This document shows positions 11,012 to 21,989 of a DNA stretch of 51,928 nt, piece by piece. Position 1 is the first letter of the stretch. Each line of letters begins with the position of its first letter. The notes beneath the pieces were generated by a model that saw nothing but the letters and a program-made list of their open reading frames with translations, was not told the origin of the DNA and searched no databases. Made by a program: the position numbers and the translations under genes. The stretch comes from Welwitschia mirabilis (Eukaryota; Gnetophyta; Gnetopsida; Welwitschiales), in contig JBOZIK010000001.1 of assembly GCA_051453625.1 (NCBI GenBank), positions 129,022,341 through 129,074,268 of the forward strand. Reading direction: 5' to 3'.

Positions 11012-11158
11012 GGAAGGTTGAAAGGAGTATGTTCTCGCGGTAATCGTATTATTTTTGGTAAATTTGCTATTCAAGCACTTGAACCAAGACGCAGAACAAT
11101 TAGTCGTATTGCTCGACGGGGTATAAAAGTCTGGATACGTTTATTTCCAGCTAGATGA
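11012..11158 (+). pseudogene. rpl16: Nuclear insertion of plastid rpl16 (fragment)
   Basis: rpl16 encodes plastid ribosomal protein L16. The plus strand translates to [25 protein letters not shown], then [21 protein letters not shown] and a stop (11156-11158). Plastid L16 reads in the same order MKGV, RGN, ICFG, ALQALEP, GRR, ARRG, KIWVRIFPD. About ten residues (the AWIT..QIEA segment) are missing between ALEP and RRR, which fits a 30-bp in-frame deletion. Both gene ends are absent, and the homology ends shortly after the FP residues. It is a plastid-to-nucleus fragment, not a gene. Mitochondrial L16 is a poorer match. Confidence 0.85.
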
Positions 11159-11159
11159 T

Positions 11160-12180
11160 GTTTTTCAATAAAAAATAACATTCAAGAATACATAAAATCA
11201 TGAAAATAAAAAATTGAATTAAAATGTTTGTTCTTGAAAATTTGTAATAATGATTAAGGATCTATTTAATTATTTTTAGTGGGTTAGTATATGTAGAATT
11301 AGTACCTAAGGTCTTAAAGGGACTACTATATTATTAATTTAATACTACTTAATAACGATATTGTTTTACATGATTGTTTCCAACTTGAAAATATAAAATC
11401 TTCAAGTTCTCCTTCATTTTTAAGTATGTGAGCAAAATGAGTTACTATGTATCGTGTTTTTCCTAGAAAACCTCGTAACCATGCTATATTGCACCTACAA
11501 GCAAGTACACATAATATGATAGCCATCCCCAAAGAAGCATGATTAATGTGAACATGCACATAGTCTACCTATATGCCTTTTGGGATCAAACTCCCAAACC
11601 ACCATTTGGTATGGCTACTTCAACTTTAGCAACCTAAGCTAACCAATTACCTAATACTTAAAATCCTCTTAAATTTAACTCATCACAAGAGATTTTAATT
11701 TTGCAATACACAAGGTGTTCTTATTTTATGGGATATATTAATTAGATAATTTTAATTCAAAATAATTTATTGACATCTAATACTATATAACCTATTATTC
11801 TTAAATCTTCTTATTTAACATTATCGTCATTCAAAATGCTTTAATAATAGTATTCTAATATATTTAATGGTAGTTAATTGATATGTAATATGCTTAATAA
11901 CATAATCACTAACCATATGAGCAATTCGTGCATGGAGGTGGTCTTTCTGTTTAACAATGTACCATACGCGATATCGGTAAACTCACTTTTAACTTACAGT
12001 AAAGTAAGTTGTCCTTGTAAACCAAAGAATTTCCAGCCTAAATCAGATTTTGGGAGCTTTAGTTTTCCCCTCAGGTGAAGGTTAAAAAACGTTAAAGAGT
12101 CATCTCTGGGAATTCTAGCAAATGAATTTTTGCCACATGACACACCGGTATTCGGAGTGTTCCTAGTGAGGCAGGACCGT
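11160..12180. other. Spacer upstream of the ELOF1 promoter
   Basis: No gene recognised. The base composition becomes less AT-rich from about 11900 toward the gene. Confidence 0.55.
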
Positions 12181-12182
12181 GT

Positions 12183-12229
12183 TGGGCCAGATGAGGGGAA
12201 CGTGGAGAGCTAAAATGTCTCTATAAATA
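12183..12229 (+). promoter_or_regulatory. Core promoter of the ELOF1 gene (Site II plus TATA)
   Basis: TGGGCC (12183-12188) matches the plant Site II element TGGGCY, which binds TCP factors and is common in housekeeping and translation genes. TATAAATA (12222-12229) lies 140 bases before the ATG. A start of transcription near 12255-12260 would give a 5' leader of about 110 bases. The motif identities are seen directly; their use is inferred. Confidence 0.6.
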
Positions 12230-12368
12230 CCTCTGCAAACGGAGAGGCCTCCTACATTTCTTTCATTTTCCTTCTCGGATTCTTTTACTGCTCTTTTTCC
12301 TATACCTGCTTGTGCGTTTCAGCTTCTGTGAGGGTCGAGGGTTTGAAGACGGAACAAGGCTAGATACA

Positions 12369-15025
12369 ATGGGGAAGAGGAAGTCTTCAAAGAAACCAGC
12401 GCCTAAGAAAAAGCAAGAGAAACTAAGTACCGTTTTTAATTGCCCTTTTTGCAATCACGAGAACAGCGTTGAATGTCGAATGTAAGTACTCTCTATTTTC
12501 TTAGATGCTTTCTTAGATTAGTTCTTATGGAGTCCCGCTTCCCGCGCCATTGCATGTTTTTTAATCTTTCTCGACCTCACTTGCAGTTCCCTTTTTGCAA
12601 TCTAAGGTTACTTTTTATGTAGTCATTCATGCATATTGAAGCTCCAAAGTCCCAAGATATTATTTTACCTCCTTGTCCGTTTAAACATCGGAACCTTTTT
12701 GAATTTTTTTAAACTATTTTTCATGTTTGGAGCGACTGTTTTCCAGTTCCTCGCGGCTTTTCTATCTATTGATATCAGTAGTCGGCTTTAATAGTTTGAA
12801 GCGTTTAGATCACTATAAAGAGTAAAAATAGTTTTTTATATATTTTCGATTTATCTCTTTAGCTGAGTACTCTGGTTGTTCGAGTGAGTTTTCCTTGTGC
12901 AGCATGACTTTCCCTTTGCTTCCGAGAAGGACCTTTTCTATTTCACTTTATTCCCTGGATATTTAATAAGGGAGTTTTTCCCCGAAAGATTCTCTGTATT
13001 GTGTCGGTCTAGCGAGTATTATACTGTGCAGATGTTCATGCTTACGTTTGGGGCCTTTATGTCGGTTTTCCCAGAACCCTCTCCAGCGTTACTTTAATTA
13101 TAACTTTTTGGGCAAAAAGGATTTATAATCATAGTGATGAACCCAAAAAAAATAAAAATATAATTTAAGGATTTTCTACCTCAAATTTCCAATTTAAACA
13201 ATTTTTTAATTGCGCTTCTACTGCGTTCTAGAAAGACATCACACCTGAAATCCACTTGGAAAGTTTTGTCCGTTTATACATTTCGACATCTGTAAATTTC
13301 ATTCTCTACATAAGATCTCCAAGCCCTGGTCCTTGTCTCGTCTAGGACACCCGCCGTTGTTTACGTGATATTCAAAGCAGACAATTCTTTCCTATGCTTC
13401 GCATATTTGTGATTGTTCTTGGTCTCTGGCATGTGCGCAGATCCTAATTTAGGTGTAGGCTGTCACATTTCTGTGTTAGCGTCAGTTTCGTTGGAACATT
13501 AACACTAGAGGGCTTACAAGGCCTCTTGTGTCAGCCATGTAGTTCTGGTTACCTTTAATAAGCATTGTTCGCACATAGTTCTGTTTCTTTTCTCAGTTCC
13601 TTTTAATTCATTGAGCGAAATTAGTGTTATCTTTTTCCTCTTCCTTTCATGCCTTTCGCCATTGCTGTGTGTAAACTCTTAGTGATCTCAGCTTAATTGG
13701 AGCCCCCTTTGTGTTTCGTTGTTACCCCTCGACGTTTTGCAAGCCCTTAACTAATAAACCGCAGCCAGTGTTTGCAACAACAGTATTAGTGATCGTTTTG
13801 CAGTTTCTGAGCAGCAGCTAAATATTTAAGTTGTATTCATCGGTTTCCAAACGACTGGAAACATAAGGTTCTTTAAATACCTAATTGACTGTGTTGAAAA
13901 CTGCAGCGCCCTGTCTTCGAATGGTTTAATTCTTACATAGAAAGAAACCACATGATGATACATCTCGTTCCGGGTAAAAATTAGACAGGTTAAGTTTCAA
14001 GGATGTGGGCTGTCTCCGTTACATTCAAGGTTATTTTAATATGTGTTTATAGCTTTTAGTTTTGTTTATGATTTAGTTACTTTTTTCCTGGTAAATGCCA
14101 ATGGAGGGGCTGTCCACTTCGCGGGTGGACACCCCGTCCTCCTTAATGGAGAGCGTGGGTTCAAAGTTCCTTTAATGGAGAGCCTGGGTTCAGAGCCTTT
14201 GATTCGATTGGCAGAATGGCCGGAGCATAATTAAATCATTGCCATTTGTTTTTGTTTTGGTTGATTGTGTGGCTTTGCTTGGTCATTGTTAAATCATAAT
14301 TAAATCGTTCCAACTGGGGATTGTGATGACTGTACTCCTGGAAGGTGAGGGATGTCGGCTGTACTTGTCTGAGGTAGGGGAGGTAGGGGAGGTGGGTCAC
14401 GGCGTAGTAATGAAAGGACAATGGACAGATAGTGTATGCCTTTATTTTCTTTTATGTTTGTCAATAACCATAACAAAAGCTCTTGTTAGGTTTGAACTAG
14501 TTTCCGTAAGTTGGTACTTAAACGATTTCTCCGTTTGAGTCCATTTTTATTTGTATCTTGGATTACTGTTTGATTTGAGACTCTTCCTGATCATATGTTA
14601 GACTCCTGTACTTACCTTTGTTATTTTTAACATTTGCTGGGAAATACAGGGACAGGAAAGACTTAGTTGGTCAAGCATCATGCCGAATTTGCAATGAGAG
14701 TTTCCATACCTCAATAAATGGTAATTTAGTTTTCTGATACATCTTTAGAGACACAGGAAGTTAAATAGATTGCCATTTCCTTTAATGTATTCTGACAATT
14801 ACAGTGTTTCTGTGTTTTTCGTTAACAGCACTAAGTGAGCCAATCGATGTGTAAGTTGAAGACCTGATTGCTTTTCAATTTTTTTTTTTTTAAATATAGA
14901 TTGCTACATTGTTAGGTTGTTTAAGAGAATTGAAATCGTGATTCTTGATTGTTTCTTTGCTGTCGTTCCTCAGGTATTCTGAATGGATTGACGAATGCGA
15001 GCGCGTAAACACGGCTGCCGACTGA
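12369..15025 (+). CDS. ELOF1: Transcription elongation factor ELOF1/Elf1 homologue, four exons
   Basis: A zinc-ribbon factor that binds elongating RNA polymerase II and helps it pass nucleosomes and DNA damage (known of the family). Exons: 12369-12481, 14650-14720, 14829-14850 and 14974-15025 (stop TGA). All introns are GT-AG with good donors (GTAAGT, GTAATT, GTAAGT), and the phases join without a break to 85 residues, near the 83 of human ELOF1. The start [15 protein letters not shown] is the basic N-terminal tail of the family. Zinc ligands C25 and C28 (NCPFCNH) and C49 and C52 (SCRICNESF) are all present. [20 protein letters not shown] is the conserved C-terminal block. Intron 1 is long (2168 bases); introns 2 and 3 are 108 and 123. 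The 22-base exon 3 makes it easy to miss. No defect is seen, so it is probably functional. Confidence 0.95.
14106..14135. repeat. Strong inverted repeat in ELOF1 intron 1
   Basis: GGGG, C bulge, TGTCCAC (14106-14117) pairs with GTGGACA and CCCC (14125-14135) around a 7-base loop TTCGCGG. This gives eleven base pairs with a one-base bulge, GC-rich in an AT-rich setting. Confidence 0.85.
14141..14191 (+). repeat. Short tandem duplication in ELOF1 intron 1
   Basis: CCTTAATGGAGAGCGTGGGTTCAAAG is followed at once by CCTTTAATGGAGAGCCTGGGTTCAGAG. Both copies hold a GGGTTCAAAG-like word similar to a tRNA B box, directly after the hairpin at 14106-14135. Confidence 0.8.
14372..14396 (+). repeat. 9-bp tandem repeat AGGTAGGGG
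   Basis: Two exact and one partial copy in intron 1. Confidence 0.85.
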
Positions 15026-15548
15026 TATTTCTTTTCTGCATGTTGTAAATACTGATTTCAGTTAGGAGATATATTCTGCGGCATTTGTCGCTGCTTTGTA
15101 GTTTCTAGCATAGTCAGAACTCGCTGTTTGGAGATCGTATGTACAACACAGGAGCACTTTTGTTAAATTTGTAGAGTCTGCAAACTATCGAAGATGCATC
15201 TTTAACGTGATGCTAGTACTGCACTTGTTAGATTGTAGGGTGACAAGCATTGTCTTAGTCTACTATGCAATATATGAATTAGCTTGTTCCTAGGAACAAT
15301 TGATTAAGACGTGTGAAATCTTGTTTTACTTGAAAACTGATTTCAGCAACTTCGTTTCCTTTAGAATATAAGGAGCTTGATGTAGGAAACCATGAGCAAG
15401 TGAGAATCGGAGATTTCTTTTATTTTTGTAAATGGGCTCACTTCTGGTAATTTCATGCATTAATTTTATGTAAATTGAGGTAGTTTTTTTTTTTTTTTGA
15501 CTTGCGAGTTGAAAGCAGGGGCAAATTGTTGAGCCTCCAATTGTTTTT

Positions 15549-15554
15549 AATAAA
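15549..15554 (+). terminator. Candidate poly(A) signal of ELOF1
   Basis: AATAAA about 525 bases after the stop codon, followed by an A-rich tract. Plant signals are loose and earlier sites are possible, so this is a guess at the 3' end. Confidence 0.3.
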
Positions 15555-15559
15555 AAAAG

Positions 15560-17880
15560 CGACCCTGAAAGACACTTTGCCTGTCAAAATTATATGTTAA
15601 TAGCATGTAAAAATATTTGCCTCAAGCGTTCTATTTTAGTTGTGATTGATATAAATAAAAACATTGATTTAAATCAGGGATAATATCTGAAACCTTTGAA
15701 ATAAACCTCTGATAAATAGAAGGAAAAAGAACAGAGGATGAAAAGATATTCATATACTTTTATAAATAGAGCACTTGGCCAAATCAGATGTACATTGTTC
15801 TTCTAAATCGAAGCAGACAGGTCATCATTCATCAAGGTGGACTTAGCTTTTGCTACCAATATAGTTGAGAGCTGCCAGCACAAACCCAAAAAGATTGGAG
15901 TTGTTATTACCATTTGAATGAGAGTTGTAGATTTGTGTTCCACAAGCCAATGGTTAATATTATAAATCTAATTGATATGATTTCTATGGTAGCTTTCATC
16001 AAAGAGGTGGTCGTTCAACACCCGAAGGTTTGGAATTGCTACTGCAAATTTGTATAATGTTTATTAGATTTTGCATTATACAAGACAAAGGTTAATGTCA
16101 CAAATCCAATTAATGTGTTTCTTGTAGTAGCTATGCCTTGGAGGGGTGGTCGTTGGAGTGTCTTTGTAACAAAAAGTGCCAAGTCACATCTTGAGCAGAA
16201 AAGTTGAAGACCACTATTGGTCTATTAACACCAAATGTGTTGATCTAGTATCGAGAGGAACCCAAATGGGTTGAGGTTCACTCAAACTGGTTGAGGCACC
16301 ACGAGGCATAGAAGTAGTAGTAGGTTGGAAGTTTCTCGTCAACGAGGGGTTATAAGGTAGTGAATAAGGAGACCAACTATGCTTTGCAAGCTAATGGAAG
16401 AAAGAGGAGGTTATTGTTTCTTTTTCCATAGCCATCCTAATGTCCTTTCACATTAGTATGCGTGTTGCTAGAAGTGGAGTGTTATGGGTGTTTGAATTGG
16501 TGTTTGGAGGAACAAAATTATGATATATGGTTTAGTAACCAATTCTTTCATAAGACAAGCAAGTTCAAGGGTCACTTGTGAGCAGATTTGTAGACATAAG
16601 ATGGCAAAAACTAAAGTGTAAAGAAGATTCCAGAGTTTATTTTTGTATAAACTTTGCTCTAAGCTTTCCCAAGGATAAAATGGCCTAGAATTAAGGGGAA
16701 AAAGACACATTTTTATCCCTAGTGACCATGGAAAGAGAAGGATAAATAAGGTAAAGAAAATCATAATTCACGTAATCGAGACCATGCTGCTTGTGTAGAG
16801 TAACAATCCTCGAGAAAATATTGTAAAGTTTCTAGCTCGTAATAGTGGAGGAAGGTGGGATTGAGTACCATTGTGTTTAATAAGTCTTCCTTTGATAAGG
16901 CCACTATGAATTAGACACTAATGTACAAAGTGAACTTTAAATGAATGGGAATCTTTTGAATGCTTTCAAAGGTAGTTGCAGTGACCTTGTCAGTGGGACA
17001 TTCTCGCAAGTTTGAACTTGAATGCTAATTTTGTTGGAAGAGTTGCTCTTTTTGTAAAATTGTTTATTAGATGTGACATCCACCCTAGATTAAATCATTG
17101 CATGAAAGCTTTTAAAAGGTGTAAAGAGGGTTTCAAATTTTGTACAAGATGCAAAATAATTTGCATTTGTTTGTAGGTAAGTATACAGCTTCTGTCATAT
17201 TCCATATTTTGTAATCCTTATTTACTTGGATGTTAAGTATATTAAGCTTTTAATTCAATAATGAATTACTTTTTTTAATGGCCTTGTCAAAATAAGATGC
17301 CATTTTAAATAACTTTAGTTTGTAATTTTCATAATTCACTATGAAAATGATAATAATTATGTTAGAATGTTTTTATGAGAAAAACTATTCAAACATTTAA
17401 AATTAGATAACCCATTATATAAGAAATTAAAATCACATAATAAAACTAAAAAGTTAAAAATTTTAAGAGGATAAAACAATATATTTTACATCTTATTTAA
17501 ATTCTTGGTAAATGTGATAGGTGTACTACATTATGAACAAACATTTTCTTGCTTGTGTTATGTGATTGATATATTTTATGCATTATAAAATAAATGAACA
17601 TGTTAACAAGTACATGCACTCTTATCTAGAACTAAGAATGATAAATGAGTAGGTTTTTTCAACCATGACTTTTATGTTCTTGAGATGTGTAAAGACATGT
17701 AGTTCATAGCATACTCATTGTTTTATTCATGGAATTGAAGAGTTTGGCTCATTTGCCACATAACAATTTTGAAATTCGTGCATTTTTTTTTAATGCATAT
17801 TTTGAATAAACTAAGCCTACTTATAAGCCTATGAAGGATTAAGTAGCTAGTATGAGGAAATGATGCATGTAATTAACTTT
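15560..17880. other. Spacer containing one tandem duplication
   Basis: No recognisable gene. A minus-strand frame at 16764-16468 (98 codons) shows no known motif. The part from 17250 on is simple AT-rich sequence. Confidence 0.5.
15891..16165. repeat. Imperfect tandem duplication, period about 138 bp
   Basis: Unit 1 (from 15891) and unit 2 (from about 16026) align over their lengths, for example TTGGAGTTGTTATT against TTGGAATTGCTACT, GGTTAATATTATAAATC against GGTTAATGTCACAAATC, and GAGGTGGTCGTT against GGGGTGGTCGTT. The divergence shows that it is old. Confidence 0.75.
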
Positions 17881-18030
17881 GCTAATTAAAAAAAGAAGAT
17901 TTTACACCCTGGTTAAGTGTGTGAGTCATAAATATGATCTCTTTCTATACTCTAATGTCACTTATTACTCATCCCACTTATTAATGTTAAATCATGTGAT
18001 CTTGCGGTCTTTAGCTATGTGTCTTTGTTT

Positions 18031-18103
18031 ATTTATATATAGAAATCCTTCCTCTCTTGCAAAAAGGAGATGCTTTTCATTTTTCCATACAAGGCATCTC
18101 CTT
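18031..18103 (+). promoter_or_regulatory. TATA box followed by a perfect 10-bp inverted repeat
   Basis: ATTTATATATAG (18031-18042) looks like a TATA box. AAGGAGATGC (18064-18073) and its exact reverse complement GCATCTCCTT (18094-18103) flank a 20-base loop just downstream, so a transcript would fold there. Behind it lies a run of GAGCTTGGA-like repeats. It could be the promoter part of an LTR, but no LTR ends were found. Confidence 0.4.
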
Positions 18104-19829
18104 CTTTCCTTTCTCTCTTTTTTTTGATTGTCTTGCTTGTGGAGCTTAGAGCTTGGAAGCTTAGAGTTACGGAACTCTTGAGCTTGGATCTTCATTAATC
18201 TTCAACTGTCAAGGACTTACTAATCTTCTCAACTAAACTCTTTACTCTTGTCGTCCACATGATCTCTGTTTAAGATTCTAGTGAAATGATGTGATATTGT
18301 ATTAGGGAATTATTTATGGTTGTTATGCAATTATGTTATAAAATATCATTCCCTCCCATTGGCTCACACCATGACACTGGAAAGATATGAGAGGTCTCTT
18401 ATACTTAGTGATAAAAGGTTACTAATAGATGATTATGACCAAGTGACCAAAGAGTTTACTATTAAAAAAAAAAAAGAGAGAAATTTAAGTACCTATGTTT
18501 TTTTAATATTGTACTTTTATCTATTATACATTAGGTCCATCTTATTAGGGGGCAAAGTTTGATCCTCAAAAATCTCTTCAAACTAGTACTCTTTCATAAA
18601 AGTCCTACGGCTCATAGTAAATGGTTCTTTTTGAATTGATTTTATTTTTCTTTTTACAATGATTTGAATTAGTAATTTAGTTCAGATATTTTATAATTAG
18701 TTAGTATATCCATTTTCTTACTGATCTAAATTATTGCGTAATTAGTTGTAGAGACTTTATCATATTTTTTTTATAGCAAAAAATTAAATTTTTAGAATAG
18801 AGGCATAGGTTTAAAATATCATAGCTTATTAATTAGTAGCTATAAATTAGTGACTTTTTTTCCGTAAGTCTAGGACTATGTTACAAATATGAAAATGTAA
18901 AAAAAGTAATTTTTTATGTGTAATTATTTTTGAAAAATTGACTTATTCAAATATGTTAAAAAATAAATACATAAAATAATAAGCAATTAGTTTACGTTTC
19001 CCTACCTATCTATTGAGATATCTGCAAACTTAAGCATCCTAAGTTGTAGGAAATTAAATAATCTTTCCAACATCTTGAATCACTTAAAGTATTTCGAAAG
19101 TTATAGTCATTTTAGTGTAGTGCATTAAGACTATAATTTAAAAAAATTTGATAGTTTTTTTAACCTTAAATGATAACCTTAGAAATAATATTTTTAGAAT
19201 TCCAAGATAATTTAAGTTAGATTCTGAAGATCTTACCATGTGTCTATTTTATGAAATGAATTTATTTTTAAAAAATCTATTTTTAGATCACCTTCCTTAG
19301 AAATTAATTTATTTAGTCTTTCATTGAGTAAAGAGTTATGAGATAGGTTGTTAAAGCTTTAGAGTAAAAACAATGCAAATTGTGTTTTATTTGTTCTGAT
19401 GAGCTCTAAAGAAATCAACCAATGTATTCTTGGGTAGTTTTCCTCTAAGCATGAGGCTTAAAGATAATTAACTTTCACTTTAATTAATTTGTAGAGGGTG
19501 TAGGTGGCATTTTCATGATGTTTGATTCAACTTAATTCGGTGTCAATTCTTCTTCCATTAGCCTTGTATGATTTTGTGTGTCATCATGGGTGTTAATAGT
19601 AACAAGATTTTTAGTGAAAATTTCATTTGCATTGATGTGGGTTTGTTATTGGTAGTAGTATAGTTAATTAGCCAACCCATTTTTTTTGCAACTCATTATT
19701 ACCACTTTTTTGTGCTTTCTATATAGTTACACAAAAAATTGGCAAGTGTATCAAACCATCTAGCCATGCAATCTAGGAATTAGATGGTGTAAGAACCCCA
19801 AAATAGCTTTGATGAATTAACTTGTGAAA
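18104..19829. other. AT-rich spacer, nothing recognised
   Basis: No gene, RNA or transposon motif that I can support. Confidence 0.55.
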
Positions 19830-20600
19830 AAGCTTTTATCTCAAAAAGGACGAATTTGAGTATGAAATTGTTCTTGGCTTTGTCCAAGAATCAGGCATTA
19901 ATCAATCTCCATTCAATTGGGAAATGATTAGACAAGGTAGTCGTTCAATTTGCATGAATTTTAGTATTCTTTTTCATAAAATTGAGAGCTCCACTAGTCT
20001 ATAGGCAAGTTTAGTCTAATGTAAACATGATTAGCTTAGGCCAAGTGAAAAGTTCTAAATCAAGAATGTTGCTACTTGAATCACGATCTTTAGATTAAGA
20101 GTAAGAAGGAATCAACAATAAGTTCTCTTTTCCTACTACAAGAAGTTAAGAGGCATTGCTCTAAATTAAGGGCATTGCTCTGTGCTTATCTAAATGAGTT
20201 TCTACCACTTTGAAGTCCCTTAGGATGAACCATTGCATAGATGTAAGATGACAAAATTCTAGAGTCAATTCTTTTTGTGGGCGAATTAAGAATGTTAATG
20301 TTTAAAATTCCAAAGTGAGAGCAATTCAGCTTGAGAATAATCCCTAATTTCTACATTGGATTGATATGATACCTACCAAAAGTCGAATAGTGATTCATTA
20401 GTGATTCATTACAAAAACCATGTAATCCCTGTTGATAATATTGCAAAATGTATATTATTGGAGCCTTTTAACTTTTACCCCTCAGAGTAAGATAATATCC
20501 AGAGACTTGAGACTTAAAAAGTGTTGAATTGCATATGCCTTTTTTTGGGTTAATAAGACTCCCAACATTCCATGAAAGCCAATTAATAACCACATGTGAT
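19830..20600 (-). pseudogene. L1-type LINE endonuclease remnant
   Basis: Minus-strand translation near 20575 gives LSWNVGSLINPKK and, after a one-base frame change, AYAIQHFLSLKSLDIILL. Plant L1-type ORF2 proteins start their endonuclease with the pattern WNVRGLN..K...I..FL.....DIILLQET. Downstream the frame is broken by many stops and only weak similarity remains. The domain nicks target DNA in live elements; this copy is dead. The extent to 19830 is approximate. Confidence 0.5.
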
Positions 20601-20725
20601 AGGTAGTTTCAGGTTCTTTAGAAATTAATGGTGCAAAGGAATTAGAATATTTTGCTCGGTGCAAAGGAACTGGAATATATTTTGTTTGGAAAATTATGGG
20701 CTTATTTTTCATTTAACCTTGCTTT

Positions 20726-20825
20726 NNNNNNNNNNNNNNNNNNNNNNNNNNNNNNNNNNNNNNNNNNNNNNNNNNNNNNNNNNNNNNNNNNNNNNNNNNN
20801 NNNNNNNNNNNNNNNNNNNNNNNNN
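20726..20825. other. Assembly gap (100 N) with identical 9-base edges
   Basis: CCTTGCTTT stands immediately before (20717-20725) and immediately after (20826-20834) the gap. Confidence 0.95.
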
Positions 20826-20834
20826 CCTTGCTTT

Positions 20835-21764
20835 GATTCATGTCCCATAACCTCAGTTCATGAAATGGGGATTTACTTTAATACATCATTGGCTGTTGTG
20901 GACCCTTCACCAAGTATACTTAGCTCCTTCCTAAGAGGATCATGTGTGGTTTCAGAGAAGCCAAATTGAAAGAAGATGGCCTTGATTGGAGATTTTTGTT
21001 TGAGTTGTTTGGGTTGCTCGTTGGTTTGAGGCAGTAAAACTATACGAAAAAATTTAAGTCTTATTTTGTTCCTTGTTCAAACAAAATGCACCCATGAGTA
21101 TGCCTAACATGAAAATAGCATGTCATCTTTTTTAATATATGGCACTTAATTACAATTTGATGTTAAATTCATGCATCAGTTTATGTCTGTGAGTTCAATT
21201 CTTGAAAAAGCTTTGAAAAATCTTTTTTAATTAAAAAAGATGAAATATAAACATGACCAAATTTAAGTTTAAAGTAAGAGTGAATAAGTTTGGTGTGAAA
21301 GGTAGGATGAGTGAGACATTCTGATTCCGACCGCTTACCCCTTTGTAGTTGCCTCCATTTACCAAGCTGCAGCTATTTATTGCGTCTCCACTCACTGCAT
21401 GTGCATTGCACCTGCTCTTCTTATCTTAGTTTTCACAAATATGAAAACAGAAAGTTGGGTAAGACGCCAAGATGTGGAAGACGGAGAGCCACAAACAAAC
21501 GTTATATCGCTTTAAATTCAATATGGGGGTCTCACATTTGCTGAGAAGAAGTGCATTGCATTCTCTACATTCTTTGCATGTTTAAGGAACACGTTATCAA
21601 TACACAATTAGCTAATGGTATCGTAGCAGAATTAAAAGATGTGCCACAAATACTTCACAATAAAAGCCTTTGGCATTTCGAAAAAAATTAAAAAAAGGAA
21701 GGAATGAAGGTAAAAGGAGAACAACCGAGAAAAGCTAAACAAATACCGTTTTCAGACCCTCAAC
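20835..21764. other. Spacer before the tRNA pair
   Basis: No gene recognised. The part 21300-21540 is less AT-rich than its surroundings and has a 77-codon frame without known motifs. Confidence 0.45.
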
Positions 21765-21837
21765 GCCCGTCTAGCTCAGCCGGTAGAGCGCAAGGCTCTT
21801 AACCTTGTGGTCGTGGGTTCGAGCCCCACGGTGGGCG
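21765..21837 (+). tRNA. trnK-CUU: tRNA-Lys(CTT)
   Basis: A 73-base nuclear-type tRNA gene without intron. The acceptor stem GCCCGTC pairs with GGTGGGC, with G as discriminator base. The D arm has TAGCTCAGCCGGTAGAGC (A box). The anticodon stem CAAGG/CCTTG encloses CTCTTAA, with anticodon CTT at 21798-21800. The T arm CGTGGGTTCGAGCCCCACG holds the B box GGTTCGAGCC. CAA at 21761-21763, just upstream, fits the plant Pol III start motif. There is no run of four or more T after the gene before the next tRNA. Confidence 0.97.
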
Positions 21838-21843
21838 AAAATT

Positions 21844-21927
21844 GTCAGGATGGCCGAGTGGTCTAAGGCGCCAGACTCAAGTTCTGGTCCTCTAACGAGG
21901 GCGTGGGTTCAAATCCCACTTCTGACA
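21844..21927 (+). tRNA. trnL-CAA: tRNA-Leu(CAA)
   Basis: An 84-base class II tRNA gene. GTCAGGA pairs with TTCTGAC and the discriminator is A. The A box is TGGCCGAGTGG. The anticodon stem CCAGA/TCTGG encloses CTCAAGT, with anticodon CAA at 21878-21880. The long variable arm is TCCTCTAACGAGGGC. The B box GGTTCAAATCC lies in the T arm. It starts six bases after tRNA-Lys and has no intron. Confidence 0.97.
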
Positions 21928-21944
21928 CTACCAACTCCCTTCAG

Positions 21945-21949
21945 TTTTT
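21945..21949 (+). terminator. Pol III terminator (T5)
   Basis: The first run of at least four T downstream of either tRNA, 18 bases after tRNA-Leu. It would end a transcript carrying both tRNAs. Confidence 0.8.
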
Positions 21950-21989
21950 CAGTTCTAACCCCAGTAAACTGTCAACCTGAAAACAAATA

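Noticed and set aside
12263-12454. Minus-strand 63-codon frame over ELOF1 exon 1
   Set aside because: It is the antisense of the leader and exon 1, which are explained by the plus-strand gene.
14141-14191. tRNA gene in ELOF1 intron 1
   Set aside because: B-box-like words are present but no A box and no cloverleaf could be folded.
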